64,000 nucleotides of DNA from Desulfofustis sp964433645 (GTDB taxonomy: Bacteria > Desulfobacterota > Desulfobulbia > Desulfobulbales > Desulfocapsaceae): the NCBI GenBank assembly GCA_964433645.1, contig CAYSSK010000004.1, positions 1-64,000 of the forward strand, read 5' to 3'. The notes below the pieces were generated by a model. That model ran no database searches. It was not told the origin of the DNA and saw nothing but the letters and a program-made list of their open reading frames with translations. The translations under genes and the position numbers were made by a program. Positions within the stretch are counted from its first letter, which is position 1; every line of letters starts with the position of its first letter. Below, one piece after another: positions 44,244 to 52,499 of this stretch.

Positions 44244-46079
44244 ATGACGGAAAAACACGACGGAACGGGAGCGATTCTGGTGGTCGATGATGAGGCCAGC
44301 CTCCGGGAGACCTTTCATTTCTTTCTGTCCCGGGAAGGATACGACCCGGTCCTGACCGCGGCCGACTTCGACCAGGCCTTTGCGACACTCTCTTCCACGC
44401 CGGTCGACCTGGTTATCTCCGATATCGTGCTGCGTGACGCATCCGGCATCGAACTCCTGAAGAAGGCGCGGCAAAACGGCATCGACAGCCCCTTTATCAT
44501 CATCACCGGTTACCCGGACGTCGACACCGCCGCCGAGGCCGTACGCTACGGCGCCTTCGACTATATCGTCAAGCCCGTCGACAAGGATGCGCTGCTGCGT
44601 TCGGTGCGGCTCGTCCTTCGACAGCGCCACCTGGAGCGATTGAAGGTCCGGGCGGAAGAGGAGCGAGAGCGCTACCGGCTGCTGCTCGACACGGTTTTCA
44701 GAAGCGTCGCCGATGCCATCGTCATCGTCGATGACCAACTGAATATCATCAACCTCAACGCCGCCGCTCGCCAACTGTTTGCCGACCTGCTGCCCGGCTT
44801 CGAGGAAGGAGCGAACCTCAATTCCTCCATCCGCTCCAGTGAATTTTCGACACTGCGCACCGACCTGCTGCGTGTCCTGCAGACCGGTGAGGACGTCGTC
44901 GAACATCGTTTCGAATGCAACACCATCGACAACAAACCGAAAATCTTGAGCATCTGCACGTCACCGTTTGCCGAGGGCGGGGCGCAGCATCATGGCGCCG
45001 TCATCGTCATTCGTGACATGTCCGTCTGCGGCGAGCAGCAGCGCAGCCGCCGGAGCAGCTTCCACCGGTTCCTCGGCAGCAGCGATGTGATGCAGGCAGT
45101 CTACACGATGATCGAAAACGTCGGCCGGGTCGACACCACGGTCCTGATCACCGGCGAATCGGGAACCGGCAAGGAACTGGCGGCCGAAGCCCTGCACCTT
45201 GAATCCAGCCGGCGCACCATGCCGCTGATCAAGGTGGACTGCACGGCCATCCCGGAAAATCTGCTGGAAAGCGAACTGTTCGGCCACAAAAAAGGCTCGT
45301 TCACCGGAGCCGACAAGGACCGGCGCGGCCTGATCATGCAGGCCGACGGCGGCACCTTGTTTCTCGATGAGATCGGCGAGATCTCGGCGATGACCCAGCT
45401 CCGTCTGCTGCGCTTTCTGCAGGAACGGACCTTCTACCCGGTGGGCAGCGACACGCCGATGACCGTCGACACCAGGGTGATTACCGCAACCAACGTGGAT
45501 CTGCGGGAAAAGGTGCAGCAGGGAACCTTTCGTGAAGACCTCTACTTCCGCCTTCGCGTTATCGATATCCACCTGCCGCCGCTGCGGAAACGAAACGGCG
45601 ACATTTTGTTGCTGGCCGGCCATTTCGTCAAGAAATTCTCGGAAAAGCTGCATAAACCGATCAACGGCCTGTCCGATAACGCCTTCAAAGTGTTGACCAG
45701 CCATCACTGGCCGGGCAACGTCCGCGAACTGGAACACCTGATCGAACGGGCGGTGGTCCTCTGCCAGGGCGTCACCATCACCATCAAGGACCTGCCGCAG
45801 GACCTTGCGGAACCGGATGATCACAGCGACATGACACCCTCTTTTGATACAACGCCCCGTTTTGACACGGCAACCCGTTTGACAAAGCATGAGGCCCCGC
45901 CAACGGACGATCAGGCCGCCGACAAACTCGGTTCAGCCGCCCTGCGGATCCTCGGCACGCTCAACAAGTGCGGCGGCAACAAGGCCAAGGCCGCCCGGCT
46001 GCTCGGCATCGACCGTTCGACACTGTATCGCAAGATCAAGGAATACGATATCGATCTCTCGACATTCTCCCTCGAATAA
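44244..46079 (+). CDS. Sigma-54-dependent response regulator (NtrC family) with PAS domain
   Basis: 611 residues. Receiver domain (10-130) with acidic VVDDE and phospho-Asp in LVISDIVLRDASG; PAS (about 135-250); AAA+ domain (about 270-500) with Walker A GESGTGKE, the sigma-54 contact loop as GSFTGA (Ser replaces the common Ala), Walker B GGTLFLDEIGE and R-fingers LYFRLRV; Fis-type HTH (about 565-605, NKCGGNKAKAARLLGIDRSTLYRKI). GGCAAGGAGG lies before the ATG. It should activate -24/-12 promoters when phosphorylated. Three tandem palindromes start 22 bp after its stop, and similar ones occur at 41.3 and 52.05 kb. Confidence 0.94.
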   Translation: MTEKHDGTGAILVVDDEASLRETFHFFLSREGYDPVLTAADFDQAFATLSSTPVDLVISDIVLRDASGIELLKKARQNGIDSPFIIITGYPDVDTAAEAVRYGAFDYIVKPVDKDALLRSVRLVLRQRHLERLKVRAEEERERYRLLLDTVFRSVADAIVIVDDQLNIINLNAAARQLFADLLPGFEEGANLNSSIRSSEFSTLRTDLLRVLQTGEDVVEHRFECNTIDNKPKILSICTSPFAEGGAQHHGAVIVIRDMSVCGEQQRSRRSSFHRFLGSSDVMQAVYTMIENVGRVDTTVLITGESGTGKELAAEALHLESSRRTMPLIKVDCTAIPENLLESELFGHKKGSFTGADKDRRGLIMQADGGTLFLDEIGEISAMTQLRLLRFLQERTFYPVGSDTPMTVDTRVITATNVDLREKVQQGTFREDLYFRLRVIDIHLPPLRKRNGDILLLAGHFVKKFSEKLHKPINGLSDNAFKVLTSHHWPGNVRELEHLIERAVVLCQGVTITIKDLPQDLAEPDDHSDMTPSFDTTPRFDTATRLTKHEAPPTDDQAADKLGSAALRILGTLNKCGGNKAKAARLLGIDRSTLYRKIKEYDIDLSTFSLE

Positions 46080-46100
46080 CCGTCCACGACAACACTCGTT

Positions 46101-46151
46101 GCAACACTTCTGTTGCCACACTTCTGTGGTTTCCTGCCACACAAGTGTGGC
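46101..46151. promoter_or_regulatory. Three tandem 16-bp palindromes, proposed activator sites
   Basis: GCAACACTTCTGTTGC (46101-46116), GCCACACTTCTGTGGT (46115-46130) and GCCACACAAGTGTGGC (46136-46151). Arms GCMACA/TGTKGC, four-base spacer; centres 14 and 21 bp apart. They sit after the response regulator stop and 337 bp before a -24/-12 promoter. Tandem dyads spaced near two turns are typical of enhancer-like sites for NtrC-type activators. Confidence 0.7.
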
Positions 46152-46185
46152 CCGATCGCCAGTTCCATCTCTTTTTTCTTAATAT

Positions 46186-46268
46186 ATGAAAATCGGCGGG
46201 ACAGGTTTTAACCTGTCCCCCGCTCACTTTCACTAACCGGATCTTCCAACCACGGCGCCGATTTTCAT
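46186..46268. repeat. Nested inverted repeat (REP-like)
   Basis: Outer arms ATGAAAATCGGCG (46186-46198) and CGCCGATTTTCAT (46256-46268) surround an inner perfect dyad with 10-base arms GGGACAGGTT (46198-46219). The inner dyad recurs exactly at 54975-54996. ATATGAAAATC appears again at 46296-46306. This looks like a REP/BIME-type repeat; no REP transposase is in the window. Confidence 0.7.
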
Positions 46269-46487
46269 CGTTCGTTGTGACCTTCGGTCATGGACGTTAT
46301 ATGAAAATCATCTCCCCGGGCTGGTTGATTCTCTCGGAGGCTGCCTCGCGACAGCCCGGCTGGCCGGAGAATCAGGCCCGAAGGGTGGCGGACAACCTCA
46401 CCGCCCGGCCACGCAGCACCCGTCAGATCGCAACCCGTCATGCGGCGGACAAAAACAAGCGTGAAATACGGCTGCTCCCGCCACTCC

Positions 46488-46501
46488 GGCATCCAATATG
46501 C
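46488..46501 (+). promoter_or_regulatory. Probable sigma-54 promoter of the transposase-like/FtsH-like operon
   Basis: GGCATCCAATATGC has GG and GC with exactly N10 between, followed by ACA; the wider match is CGGCAT-N5-ATGCA against TGGCAC-N5-TTGCA. It lies 57 bp before the ATG at 46558, a fitting leader length. The tandem palindromes at 46.1 kb are upstream. Confidence 0.6.
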
Positions 46502-46557
46502 ACAGCCAGAGATAAAGCTGCCGAGTCTTTAACGGCCGGAAACGATGGAGGGACCCG

Positions 46558-47472
46558 ATGCCACAGGCTCCACCCCTGCCTGACGACCAGAACCGGTGGT
46601 CGGCTCTGCTGCGGGACGAAACATGGTGCACCCACTATCTCTTCCTGCTTCGCTGGCCGCAGGATTTCATCTGTCCCGCCTGCGGCCGCAGCGGCGGCCG
46701 CAGGCCGCCGGCAACACGGATTACCTGCCGGAATTGCGGCAAAACCACATCAATTACCACCGGCACCCTGTTGCACGGCACCAAGAAGCCGCTTTCCTTC
46801 TGGCTCCAGGCCTTCTGGTGGCTCAGCTCGCTGCCGCAGCAGCTGACCGGTAAGACGCTGCAGCGACATATGGGCCTGAAGAGCTACCAAACGGCCTGGA
46901 GCTGGCTGAAGACCCTGAGGCGAGCGATGAAGAATGCAGACCGACAGCGGTGTTCGGGGACGATCGAACTGGACTGCGGCTTTGTCGATTTCGGCAGTGA
47001 CGAAGCACACGGGCGCTACCTGCTGGCCGCAATCGAGGTGGAGCCGAAACACCGGCTGCCCGGCCGACTCCACTTGGCCCACTGCGCGATCCCGACAGAA
47101 TCGCTGCTTGTCGCGTTCATTGAAAACACCACCGATCCCGGCAGCACCATCCTGGCCCCCGACCGGCGGCTCTTTTGTTTACAGAACCGGCCGGATCGTC
47201 TCTATCTCGTCGAAACCGGCTGCAACGACCAGGAACGTGCCCGAGAAGCGATCAACCGCTGTTGCACGGGCTTTCGTGAGCAGCAGGGTCCGAAGTGTTC
47301 GCCGGCCCGTCTCCAGGAACATCTCGACGAGTTCTGCTTCAGAAATAACAGCGCTCTGCTGGCCGACCGACGCCTGATATTCGACCGCCTCATCGAGGCC
47401 ATGCTGCTGCACAATGGCCGCAACCGCCGACCGAGAATCGGCGAGCCGCACCCTGCCGGAGGTCTGCCATGA
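46558..47472 (+). CDS. IS1595 (ISXO2-like) transposase homologue, probably domesticated
   Basis: 304 residues. Start ATG 46558 after GGAGGG. An N-terminal zinc ribbon, CPACGRSGGRRPPATRITCRNCG (about 40-62), and KTTSITTGTLLHGTKKPLSFWLQAFWWLS are hallmarks of ISXO2-like transposases. The DDE core is eroded: IELDCGFVDFG keeps the first Asp of the usual VDETY/IGG but not its context, the middle shows ILAPDRRLFCLQ, and the expected NTIE/WSLLK region is replaced by CNDQERAREAINRCC. The tail LQEHLDEFCFRNN...FDRLIEAML is recognisable. No inverted repeats flank it. ATGA overlap with the FtsH-like gene and the sigma-54 promoter argue it is a kept host gene, perhaps DNA-binding. Confidence 0.7.
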   Translation: MPQAPPLPDDQNRWSALLRDETWCTHYLFLLRWPQDFICPACGRSGGRRPPATRITCRNCGKTTSITTGTLLHGTKKPLSFWLQAFWWLSSLPQQLTGKTLQRHMGLKSYQTAWSWLKTLRRAMKNADRQRCSGTIELDCGFVDFGSDEAHGRYLLAAIEVEPKHRLPGRLHLAHCAIPTESLLVAFIENTTDPGSTILAPDRRLFCLQNRPDRLYLVETGCNDQERAREAINRCCTGFREQQGPKCSPARLQEHLDEFCFRNNSALLADRRLIFDRLIEAMLLHNGRNRRPRIGEPHPAGGLP

Positions 47473-49286
47473 ATATTCCGGTACGCGTTCTGCTGGCTCT
47501 GATCCTGACAGCTATTCTTATTTTTATCGGTTTCAATATCTATCATATCAGCACCCGCCTGCCGGAACGCTCCTACAGCGCCTTTCTCGACGACCTGGAA
47601 CGGGGTGAAATCAACGAAGTAACCATCAAGGACGGGGTGATCACCGGCACCGATCGGCAGCAACGTCAATTCACCACCTATTCGCCCGATATCTCCTCGC
47701 TGATGCCCCTGCTGCGCCGACACCAGGTGGACATAACCACTAAAGCGGCATCCCGGGGCAGCGCCTTCATCAGGGAGCTGTTGCTGGTGCTGCTCATTCT
47801 CGGCGGTTGGATGATTCTGAGCCGCAAGCGAAACAACCAGTCATTGCAGTTTGCCCGCAACAAAACCTACCAGCGGAATCTCAGCAACCCGACTCGGGTC
47901 TCGTTCGATGATGTGGCCGGGATCTCCGAGGCCCGGGAGGAACTCAAAGAGATCACCGCTTTTCTCAAAGAGCCGGAAAAATTCGGCGCCCTTGGCGGCC
48001 GTATCCCGAAGGGCGTGCTGCTCCAGGGGCCGCCGGGAACCGGCAAGACGTTGTTGGCCAAAGCCATTGCCGGCGAGGCCTCGGTACCCTTTTATTCCCT
48101 CGGCGGTTCCGATTTCGTCGAAATGTTCGCCGGGCTCGGCGCCTCCCGGGTTCGCGATCTGTTCGCCGAAGCCAAAAAGAATGCCCCGTGCATCATTTTC
48201 ATCGACGAAATCGACGCCATCGGCGGCAGGCGAGCCGGCCAATCCCGGGGCGGGTCCAACGACGAACGGGAGCAGACCTTAAACGCGCTGCTCGTCGAGA
48301 TGGACGGCTTCACCTCCCATGAGACGGTGATCGTCGTCGCCGCCACCAACCGTCCCGATATTCTCGATTCGGCCCTGCTCCGGCCGGGGCGATTCGATCG
48401 ACGCATCACTCTGACCCTGCCCGACATCCGGGGACGAGAAAAGATCCTCGCGGTTCACAGCCGCAAGGTCGCCGTCGGCGGCACTGTCGATTTTGCCGCG
48501 GTGGCCAAGGGAACACCGGGTTTCAGCGGGGCGGAAATCGCCAATCTGGTCAACGAGGCGGCTCTGCTTGCCGCGCGCAAGGGAAAGTCGCTGATCGACC
48601 TGAGCGATTTCGAAGAGGCCAAGGACAAGATCATCATGGGGCTGGAGCGGAAGAGCGCTGTGATCAGCGAAAAGGCCCGGCGACTCACGGCCTATCATGA
48701 AGCCGGTCACGCGGTCCTTGCCGCCCTGCTACCAGAGACCGATCCGTTGCACAAAATCACCATTATCCCGCGCGGCCAGGCACTTGGCCTGACCCAGCAA
48801 CTGCCGTTCGACGAGCACCTCACCTATTCCCGGGAATACCTGATCAACAAGATCAAGATCCTGCTCGGCGGCCGGCTGGCAGAAGAGATCATTTTCGGCA
48901 CCCTGACCACCGGCGCGAGCAACGACCTCCAGTCGATCAGCCGGATCGCCTATCGCCTGGTCTGCACCTTCGGCATGAGCAGCCATATCGGCCCGCTGGC
49001 CTGCAGCGACCTGGCCGACCAGATAACCGGCGACCCGGGCGACATCAACTGGCAGCGTAGCGAGGAGACCCGGCGGGAGATCGATATGGAAATCAGAAAT
49101 ATCATCCTCTCCTGCTACCAGAGCGCCAAGGAGGTGCTCAACGACAACAGCGATTTCCTGCATATGCTCGCCGAAGCATTGCTGGTCAATGAAACACTGG
49201 ACAGCGAAGAGGTGGACATCATCCACCGCTGCTACCTCAATGAGCATGAGCAACATCACAAGAAATGGGACATCGTGCCCAGCTAG
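47469..49286 (+). CDS. FtsH-like membrane AAA+ zinc protease
   Basis: 605 residues. TM1 (about 7-27) and TM2 (about 100-118) enclose a periplasmic domain; Walker A GPPGTGKT is at 187-194, the pore/second-region block IIFIDEIDAIGGRR and SRH VVAATNRPDILDSALLRPGRFDRR follow, and zinc motif HEAGH at 410-414. These support an active FtsH-type protease that extracts and degrades membrane proteins. The C-terminus is shorter than E. coli FtsH. Its place in a sigma-54 controlled operon, coupled to a zinc-ribbon protein and followed 13 bp later by cytochrome genes, suggests a dedicated quality-control role for this complex rather than the housekeeping FtsH. Confidence 0.92.
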   Translation: MNIPVRVLLALILTAILIFIGFNIYHISTRLPERSYSAFLDDLERGEINEVTIKDGVITGTDRQQRQFTTYSPDISSLMPLLRRHQVDITTKAASRGSAFIRELLLVLLILGGWMILSRKRNNQSLQFARNKTYQRNLSNPTRVSFDDVAGISEAREELKEITAFLKEPEKFGALGGRIPKGVLLQGPPGTGKTLLAKAIAGEASVPFYSLGGSDFVEMFAGLGASRVRDLFAEAKKNAPCIIFIDEIDAIGGRRAGQSRGGSNDEREQTLNALLVEMDGFTSHETVIVVAATNRPDILDSALLRPGRFDRRITLTLPDIRGREKILAVHSRKVAVGGTVDFAAVAKGTPGFSGAEIANLVNEAALLAARKGKSLIDLSDFEEAKDKIIMGLERKSAVISEKARRLTAYHEAGHAVLAALLPETDPLHKITIIPRGQALGLTQQLPFDEHLTYSREYLINKIKILLGGRLAEEIIFGTLTTGASNDLQSISRIAYRLVCTFGMSSHIGPLACSDLADQITGDPGDINWQRSEETRREIDMEIRNIILSCYQSAKEVLNDNSDFLHMLAEALLVNETLDSEEVDIIHRCYLNEHEQHHKKWDIVPS

Positions 49287-49299
49287 CGAGGAGTCTGCC

Positions 49300-49761
49300 A
49301 TGAATATCCGTCACCAGCCTGTTTCCCGGGGTATGCTCCCGCTGCTCGGCCTGGTCTTTGTTCTGACCACCGCCGGCAGGAGCAGTGCCGCAGAGCCACC
49401 CGACTATCTGGATATCGACGTGCTCAGCGACCGTTACGAAGAGGTGGCCTTCGACCATGAACTGCATGCCGACTACGCGGCATGCAGCGAATGCCATCAT
49501 CACACCACCGGCCAAGCCCCGTCCGACCCGGTCTGCGCGACCTGTCACCAGGCCGGTGAAGAAGCTGAGACGGTATCATGCGCAACCTGCCATCCGGCAC
49601 AACCGTTTTCCGAAGAGCTGATCGAGCAGAAAGCGCATTCCACCCGCTATCACCTCGACATCGTCGGGCTGCAGGGGGCCTACCATCTGAACTGCCTCAC
49701 CTGCCACGAAGCGATCGGCGGCCCGACCGGCTGCCTTGATTGTCATCAAAGTAAACCGTGA
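49300..49761 (+). CDS. Periplasmic pentahaem cytochrome c (class III-like)
   Basis: ATG 49300 with GCGAGGAG upstream; 153 residues. A Sec signal peptide (about 1-30, ending near RSSAAEPP) precedes a domain with five CxxCH sites: CSECH, CATCH, CATCH, CLTCH and CLDCH, plus free histidines (FDHELHADYA, KAHSTRYHLDIVGLQGAYHLNC) for bis-His ligation. The pattern resembles cytochrome c3 type proteins of sulfate reducers. With the Fe-S protein and NrfD homologue downstream it should be the periplasmic electron entry or exit point of the complex. Confidence 0.88.
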   Translation: MNIRHQPVSRGMLPLLGLVFVLTTAGRSSAAEPPDYLDIDVLSDRYEEVAFDHELHADYAACSECHHHTTGQAPSDPVCATCHQAGEEAETVSCATCHPAQPFSEELIEQKAHSTRYHLDIVGLQGAYHLNCLTCHEAIGGPTGCLDCHQSKP

Positions 49762-49781
49762 ACCTGGGGGAGGAACCTGTC

Positions 49782-50732
49782 ATGAACGGTCCGTTGTCCC
49801 GTCGAAACTTTCTGAGAACCGGCCTAGCCGCGTTTTCTGCAACGCTGCTCACTACTCGCGCCGACAAGGCCGCCGCCCGCGAATTCGAAGGTTATCGGGA
49901 GAGCAAGGGGGTCCTGGTCGATTTGACCAGGTGCATCGGCTGCCGCAGTTGCGAAGCGGCCTGCAACAAAGAACAGGGATTGCCGCCGCCGGAAACCGGC
50001 TTTGACGATCCAGCCGTTTTTCAACTGGACCAGCACGGCCAGCCGCGGCGCCCGGACGATCGGGCCTATACCGTGGTCAACCGCTACCAAACGGAGCTGG
50101 CCGACCATCCGCTGTTTCGCAAGATCCAGTGCAATCACTGTCTGGAACCGGCCTGTCTGACCGCCTGTTTCGTCAACGCCTATACCAAGACACCGGAAGG
50201 CGCCGTGATCTACGATGCCGATGTCTGCGTCGGCTGCCGCACCTGTATGATCGCCTGTCCGTTTTCGATCCCGGCCTTCGACTATTCGAGCCCTTTCGAG
50301 CCGCGCATCATGAAGTGCATCTTCTGTTACGACACCCGCCTGGTCAACGGTCAGCCGCCGGCCTGCGTCGAGGCCTGCCCGACCGAGGCACTGACCTTTG
50401 GCGAACGGGAAACACTGGTGCGCATCGGGCGCAAACGGATCCGCGAACGTCCCGGCCGCTATGTCGATCATATCTACGGCGAGCACGAGGCGGGCGGCAC
50501 CGCCTGGCTCTACCTGTCGGGGGTGCCGCACCGCGAAGTCGGTTTCGACATGGACGTGCCGAAACAGCCGATTCTCACCTACGTCAAGGATTTTCTGGCC
50601 ATCGTGCCGATGGTGTTGACCATCTGGCCGGCACTGTTTGCCGGCTTTTATCTGCTGGCCGGCCGCGGACACAAAACGATCGATGAACCCCACGCAGCCC
50701 AGGAGGACAGTCATGAAAGCACTGGTCAATGA
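49782..50732 (+). CDS. Tat-exported ferredoxin subunit (HmcB/HybA-like), four [4Fe-4S]
   Basis: ATG 49782 after GGGGGAGGAA; 316 residues. Tat motif SRRNFLRTG at 6-14. Four cysteine clusters: CIGCRSCEAAC, CNHCLEPACLTAC, CVGCRTCMIACP and CIFCYDTRLVNGQPPACVEACP. A C-terminal TM (about 275-295, VPMVLTIWPALFAGFYLLAG) anchors it, as in HybA and HmcB. It transfers electrons between the haem protein and the quinone-reactive NrfD subunit on the periplasmic side. Its 3' end overlaps the NrfD-like gene by 20 bp. Confidence 0.93.
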   Translation: MNGPLSRRNFLRTGLAAFSATLLTTRADKAAAREFEGYRESKGVLVDLTRCIGCRSCEAACNKEQGLPPPETGFDDPAVFQLDQHGQPRRPDDRAYTVVNRYQTELADHPLFRKIQCNHCLEPACLTACFVNAYTKTPEGAVIYDADVCVGCRTCMIACPFSIPAFDYSSPFEPRIMKCIFCYDTRLVNGQPPACVEACPTEALTFGERETLVRIGRKRIRERPGRYVDHIYGEHEAGGTAWLYLSGVPHREVGFDMDVPKQPILTYVKDFLAIVPMVLTIWPALFAGFYLLAGRGHKTIDEPHAAQEDSHESTGQ

Positions 50733-51963
50733 GGCGCCCGGCCTGCCGATCGACCGCAGCCGCAAAGATCACGCATCATCTTGGAATTTCAAAGAAAAGA
50801 TATTGCTCGGGCTGTCGGTCCGCGATTATCTGGCCCAGATGGTGCGCAATCCTGTCAACTGGGTCCTGGTCGCCATCCTGTTGCTCGGCATCCCGCTGCT
50901 CGGTCAGCGCTACCTGTTCGGCCTGGCCAGCGTCACCCACGGTTCGCAGGATTATCCCTGGGGGCTGCTCCTCGGTTTCGGCCTGTTCGCCATGGTACCG
51001 CTGTCGGCGTCCGGGTTTTTGCTGAGCACCGCCGTGGAAATCTTCCACCGTAAGGACTTCCTGCCGATCGAACGGCTGGCCCTGCTCAACGGCCTGCTCG
51101 GCTACTTCTTCGCCGTCGTCTACCTGCTCGTCGATCTCGGGATGCCGTGGCGGCTGACTTACCCGATGATCGTCTCCTTCGGCCCGGCCGCCGTGCTCTT
51201 CCTCGTCGCTTGGCACGTGGCCACCTATCTCTCCGTCCAGATCGCCGAAATGGTGCCGGCCTTTGCCGAATGGGCCGACTGGCCGGCGGCCAAACGCTGG
51301 ATCAAGAGCATCGCCCTGGGGCTGACCATCGCCGGCATCATCCTGTCCACGCTGCACCAAGGTGCGCTCGGGGCGCTGTTCTGCTACGCCCCGGCAAAAA
51401 TTCACCCGCTCTGGATCTCGCCCGAATTCCAATGGCTGCATTTTTTCTGCTCGTCCATCTTCGCCGGGCTCTGCATGGTCATCATCGTCTCGACCCTGCT
51501 CAAACATTTCATGACCTGGCGCTGTGACGCCCGCTTTCTCGAGAACCTCGACCGGATCACCATCGGCCTGGCCAAAGGCTCCGCCTATGCAATGATCACC
51601 TATCTGGTGATCAAACTTGTCGCGATTGCCCACGACCAGGAATGGCAATACCTGATCACCGGCTGGGGAGTCTACTATCTCCTTGAGTTGGGAATCGGCG
51701 TTGTGCTGCCGATGGTGCTGTTCGCCCGCGGCGTCCGCAACCACAATGTGGCGATCCTGCGTTTCGGAGCGGCCATTGCCGTTCTCGGCATCATCTGGAA
51801 CCGGCTCAACACCGTTCTGGTCGCCTACAACTGGCGCCAGTACCAGGAACTGCCGACCTGGCAGGAAACCTGGATCGTCTTCACCGTGCTGGCCTTCTAT
51901 TTCATCATCTATCGCTTCATCCTCTATCGGTTGCCGGTCGTCTTCAGCTGGAAACAGGTCTGA
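50713..51963 (+). CDS. NrfD/HybB/HmcC-family integral membrane subunit
   Basis: ATG 50713 follows AGGAGG at 50701-50706; 416 residues. About ten TM helices: VNWVLVAILLLGIPLLGQRYLFG, YPWGLLLGFGLFAMVPLSASGFLL, and later HQGALGALFCYAPAKIHPLWISP, a loop typical of the family quinone region. No cofactor is bound. It links the menaquinone pool with the Fe-S and cytochrome subunits, in Hmc-type fashion. An intrinsic terminator follows eight bases after its stop. Confidence 0.92.
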   Translation: MKALVNEAPGLPIDRSRKDHASSWNFKEKILLGLSVRDYLAQMVRNPVNWVLVAILLLGIPLLGQRYLFGLASVTHGSQDYPWGLLLGFGLFAMVPLSASGFLLSTAVEIFHRKDFLPIERLALLNGLLGYFFAVVYLLVDLGMPWRLTYPMIVSFGPAAVLFLVAWHVATYLSVQIAEMVPAFAEWADWPAAKRWIKSIALGLTIAGIILSTLHQGALGALFCYAPAKIHPLWISPEFQWLHFFCSSIFAGLCMVIIVSTLLKHFMTWRCDARFLENLDRITIGLAKGSAYAMITYLVIKLVAIAHDQEWQYLITGWGVYYLLELGIGVVLPMVLFARGVRNHNVAILRFGAAIAVLGIIWNRLNTVLVAYNWRQYQELPTWQETWIVFTVLAFYFIIYRFILYRLPVVFSWKQV

Positions 51964-51970
51964 TCGAGCA

Positions 51971-52008
51971 CGCCGGAACCGTAAGACCTTCGGTTCCGGC
52001 GTTTTTTT
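51971..52008 (+). terminator. Rho-independent terminator after the NrfD-like gene
   Basis: CGCCGGAACCG (51971-51981) pairs with CGGTTCCGGCG (51991-52001), then seven T residues. The 11-bp GC-rich stem ends the operon, so the two small genes downstream need their own promoter. Confidence 0.93.
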
Positions 52009-52032
52009 GCCTTCGTCTATCCAGAACAATAC

Positions 52033-52091
52033 CCGACAATTGTGTGGCAGCGGCGCGACACATTGGCCGCCTGACGCCACAGGTCTGTAGT
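52033..52091. promoter_or_regulatory. Two palindromic activator-like sites
   Basis: CCGACAATTGTGTGGC (52033-52048, left arm imperfect) and GCCACAGGTCTGTAGT (52076-52091, right arm imperfect) follow the GCCACA-N4-TGTGGC plan; centres are 43 bp apart. They lie about 120-165 bp upstream of the -24 box at 52205, normal enhancer distance for a sigma-54 activator. Confidence 0.6.
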
Positions 52092-52204
52092 ACTGCGCGA
52101 CAGCCGCCCCGCCCCATCTTCGGAGACGCTTGCTCAAAGAGAGTTTTTACCCACAATTACAAATAGATACAAACGAACAAACAATGCGCGCAAAGTCGTT
52201 TCCT

Positions 52205-52218
52205 GGCATTATTGGTGC
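52205..52218 (+). promoter_or_regulatory. Sigma-54 promoter of the two small membrane-protein genes
   Basis: GGCATTATTGGTGC has GG at 52205-52206 and GC at 52217-52218 with N10 between; the extended form CTGGCATTATTGGTGCAAT is close to the consensus YTGGCAC-N5-TTGCW. It is 54 bp upstream of the ATG at 52272 and downstream of the paired palindromes. Confidence 0.75.
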
Positions 52219-52271
52219 AATACCAAGAGCAAAGAAGCCAACCATCCACAACCCGCTTACAGGAGGATGCC

Positions 52272-52469
52272 ATGAAAACGATCGTCACCACCAACAGCCG
52301 GACCGAAACCGATCTGCAGCACGAAGTATCGGGTTTTCTGTTCACCGTGGTCTCGGCCTCGGCCCTGATCATCGGAATCTGGGGAGCTGCCTGCCTGGTC
52401 GCCGGGCTGGTCAGCGGCGGCTTCATGTCTCTGGTCAAAGGATATGTGACCGCCCTCACCGGAATGTAA
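52272..52469 (+). CDS. Small membrane protein of the Hmc-like locus
   Basis: 65 residues from ATG 52272, preceded by AGGAGG at 52260-52265. An N-terminal soluble stretch (MKTIVTTNSRTETDLQHEV) leads to one long hydrophobic segment (FLFTVVSASALIIGIWGAACLVAGL) and a short tail FMSLVKGYVTALTG. No family name can be given with certainty; small single- or double-TM subunits accompany many cytochrome/NrfD complexes (as HmcD/HmcE). Sigma-54 promoter and palindromes just upstream suggest coregulation with the complex. Confidence 0.75.
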   Translation: MKTIVTTNSRTETDLQHEVSGFLFTVVSASALIIGIWGAACLVAGLVSGGFMSLVKGYVTALTGM

Positions 52470-52499
52470 CACATTCCCTCATCACTGGAGGAATAACAG

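Noticed and set aside
46101..46151. Possible short CRISPR-like repeat
   Set aside because: Units are 16-bp dyads with overlapping or 5-bp gaps, not repeats with uniform spacers; no cas genes.
46265..46492. Minus-strand 75-codon frame upstream of the transposase-like gene
   Set aside because: Overlaps the repeat and promoter region; no recognisable motif.
50776..52137. Minus-strand open frame of 453 codons opposite NrfD
   Set aside because: Antisense shadow crossing a terminator and the regulatory gap; highly charged, low-complexity translation.
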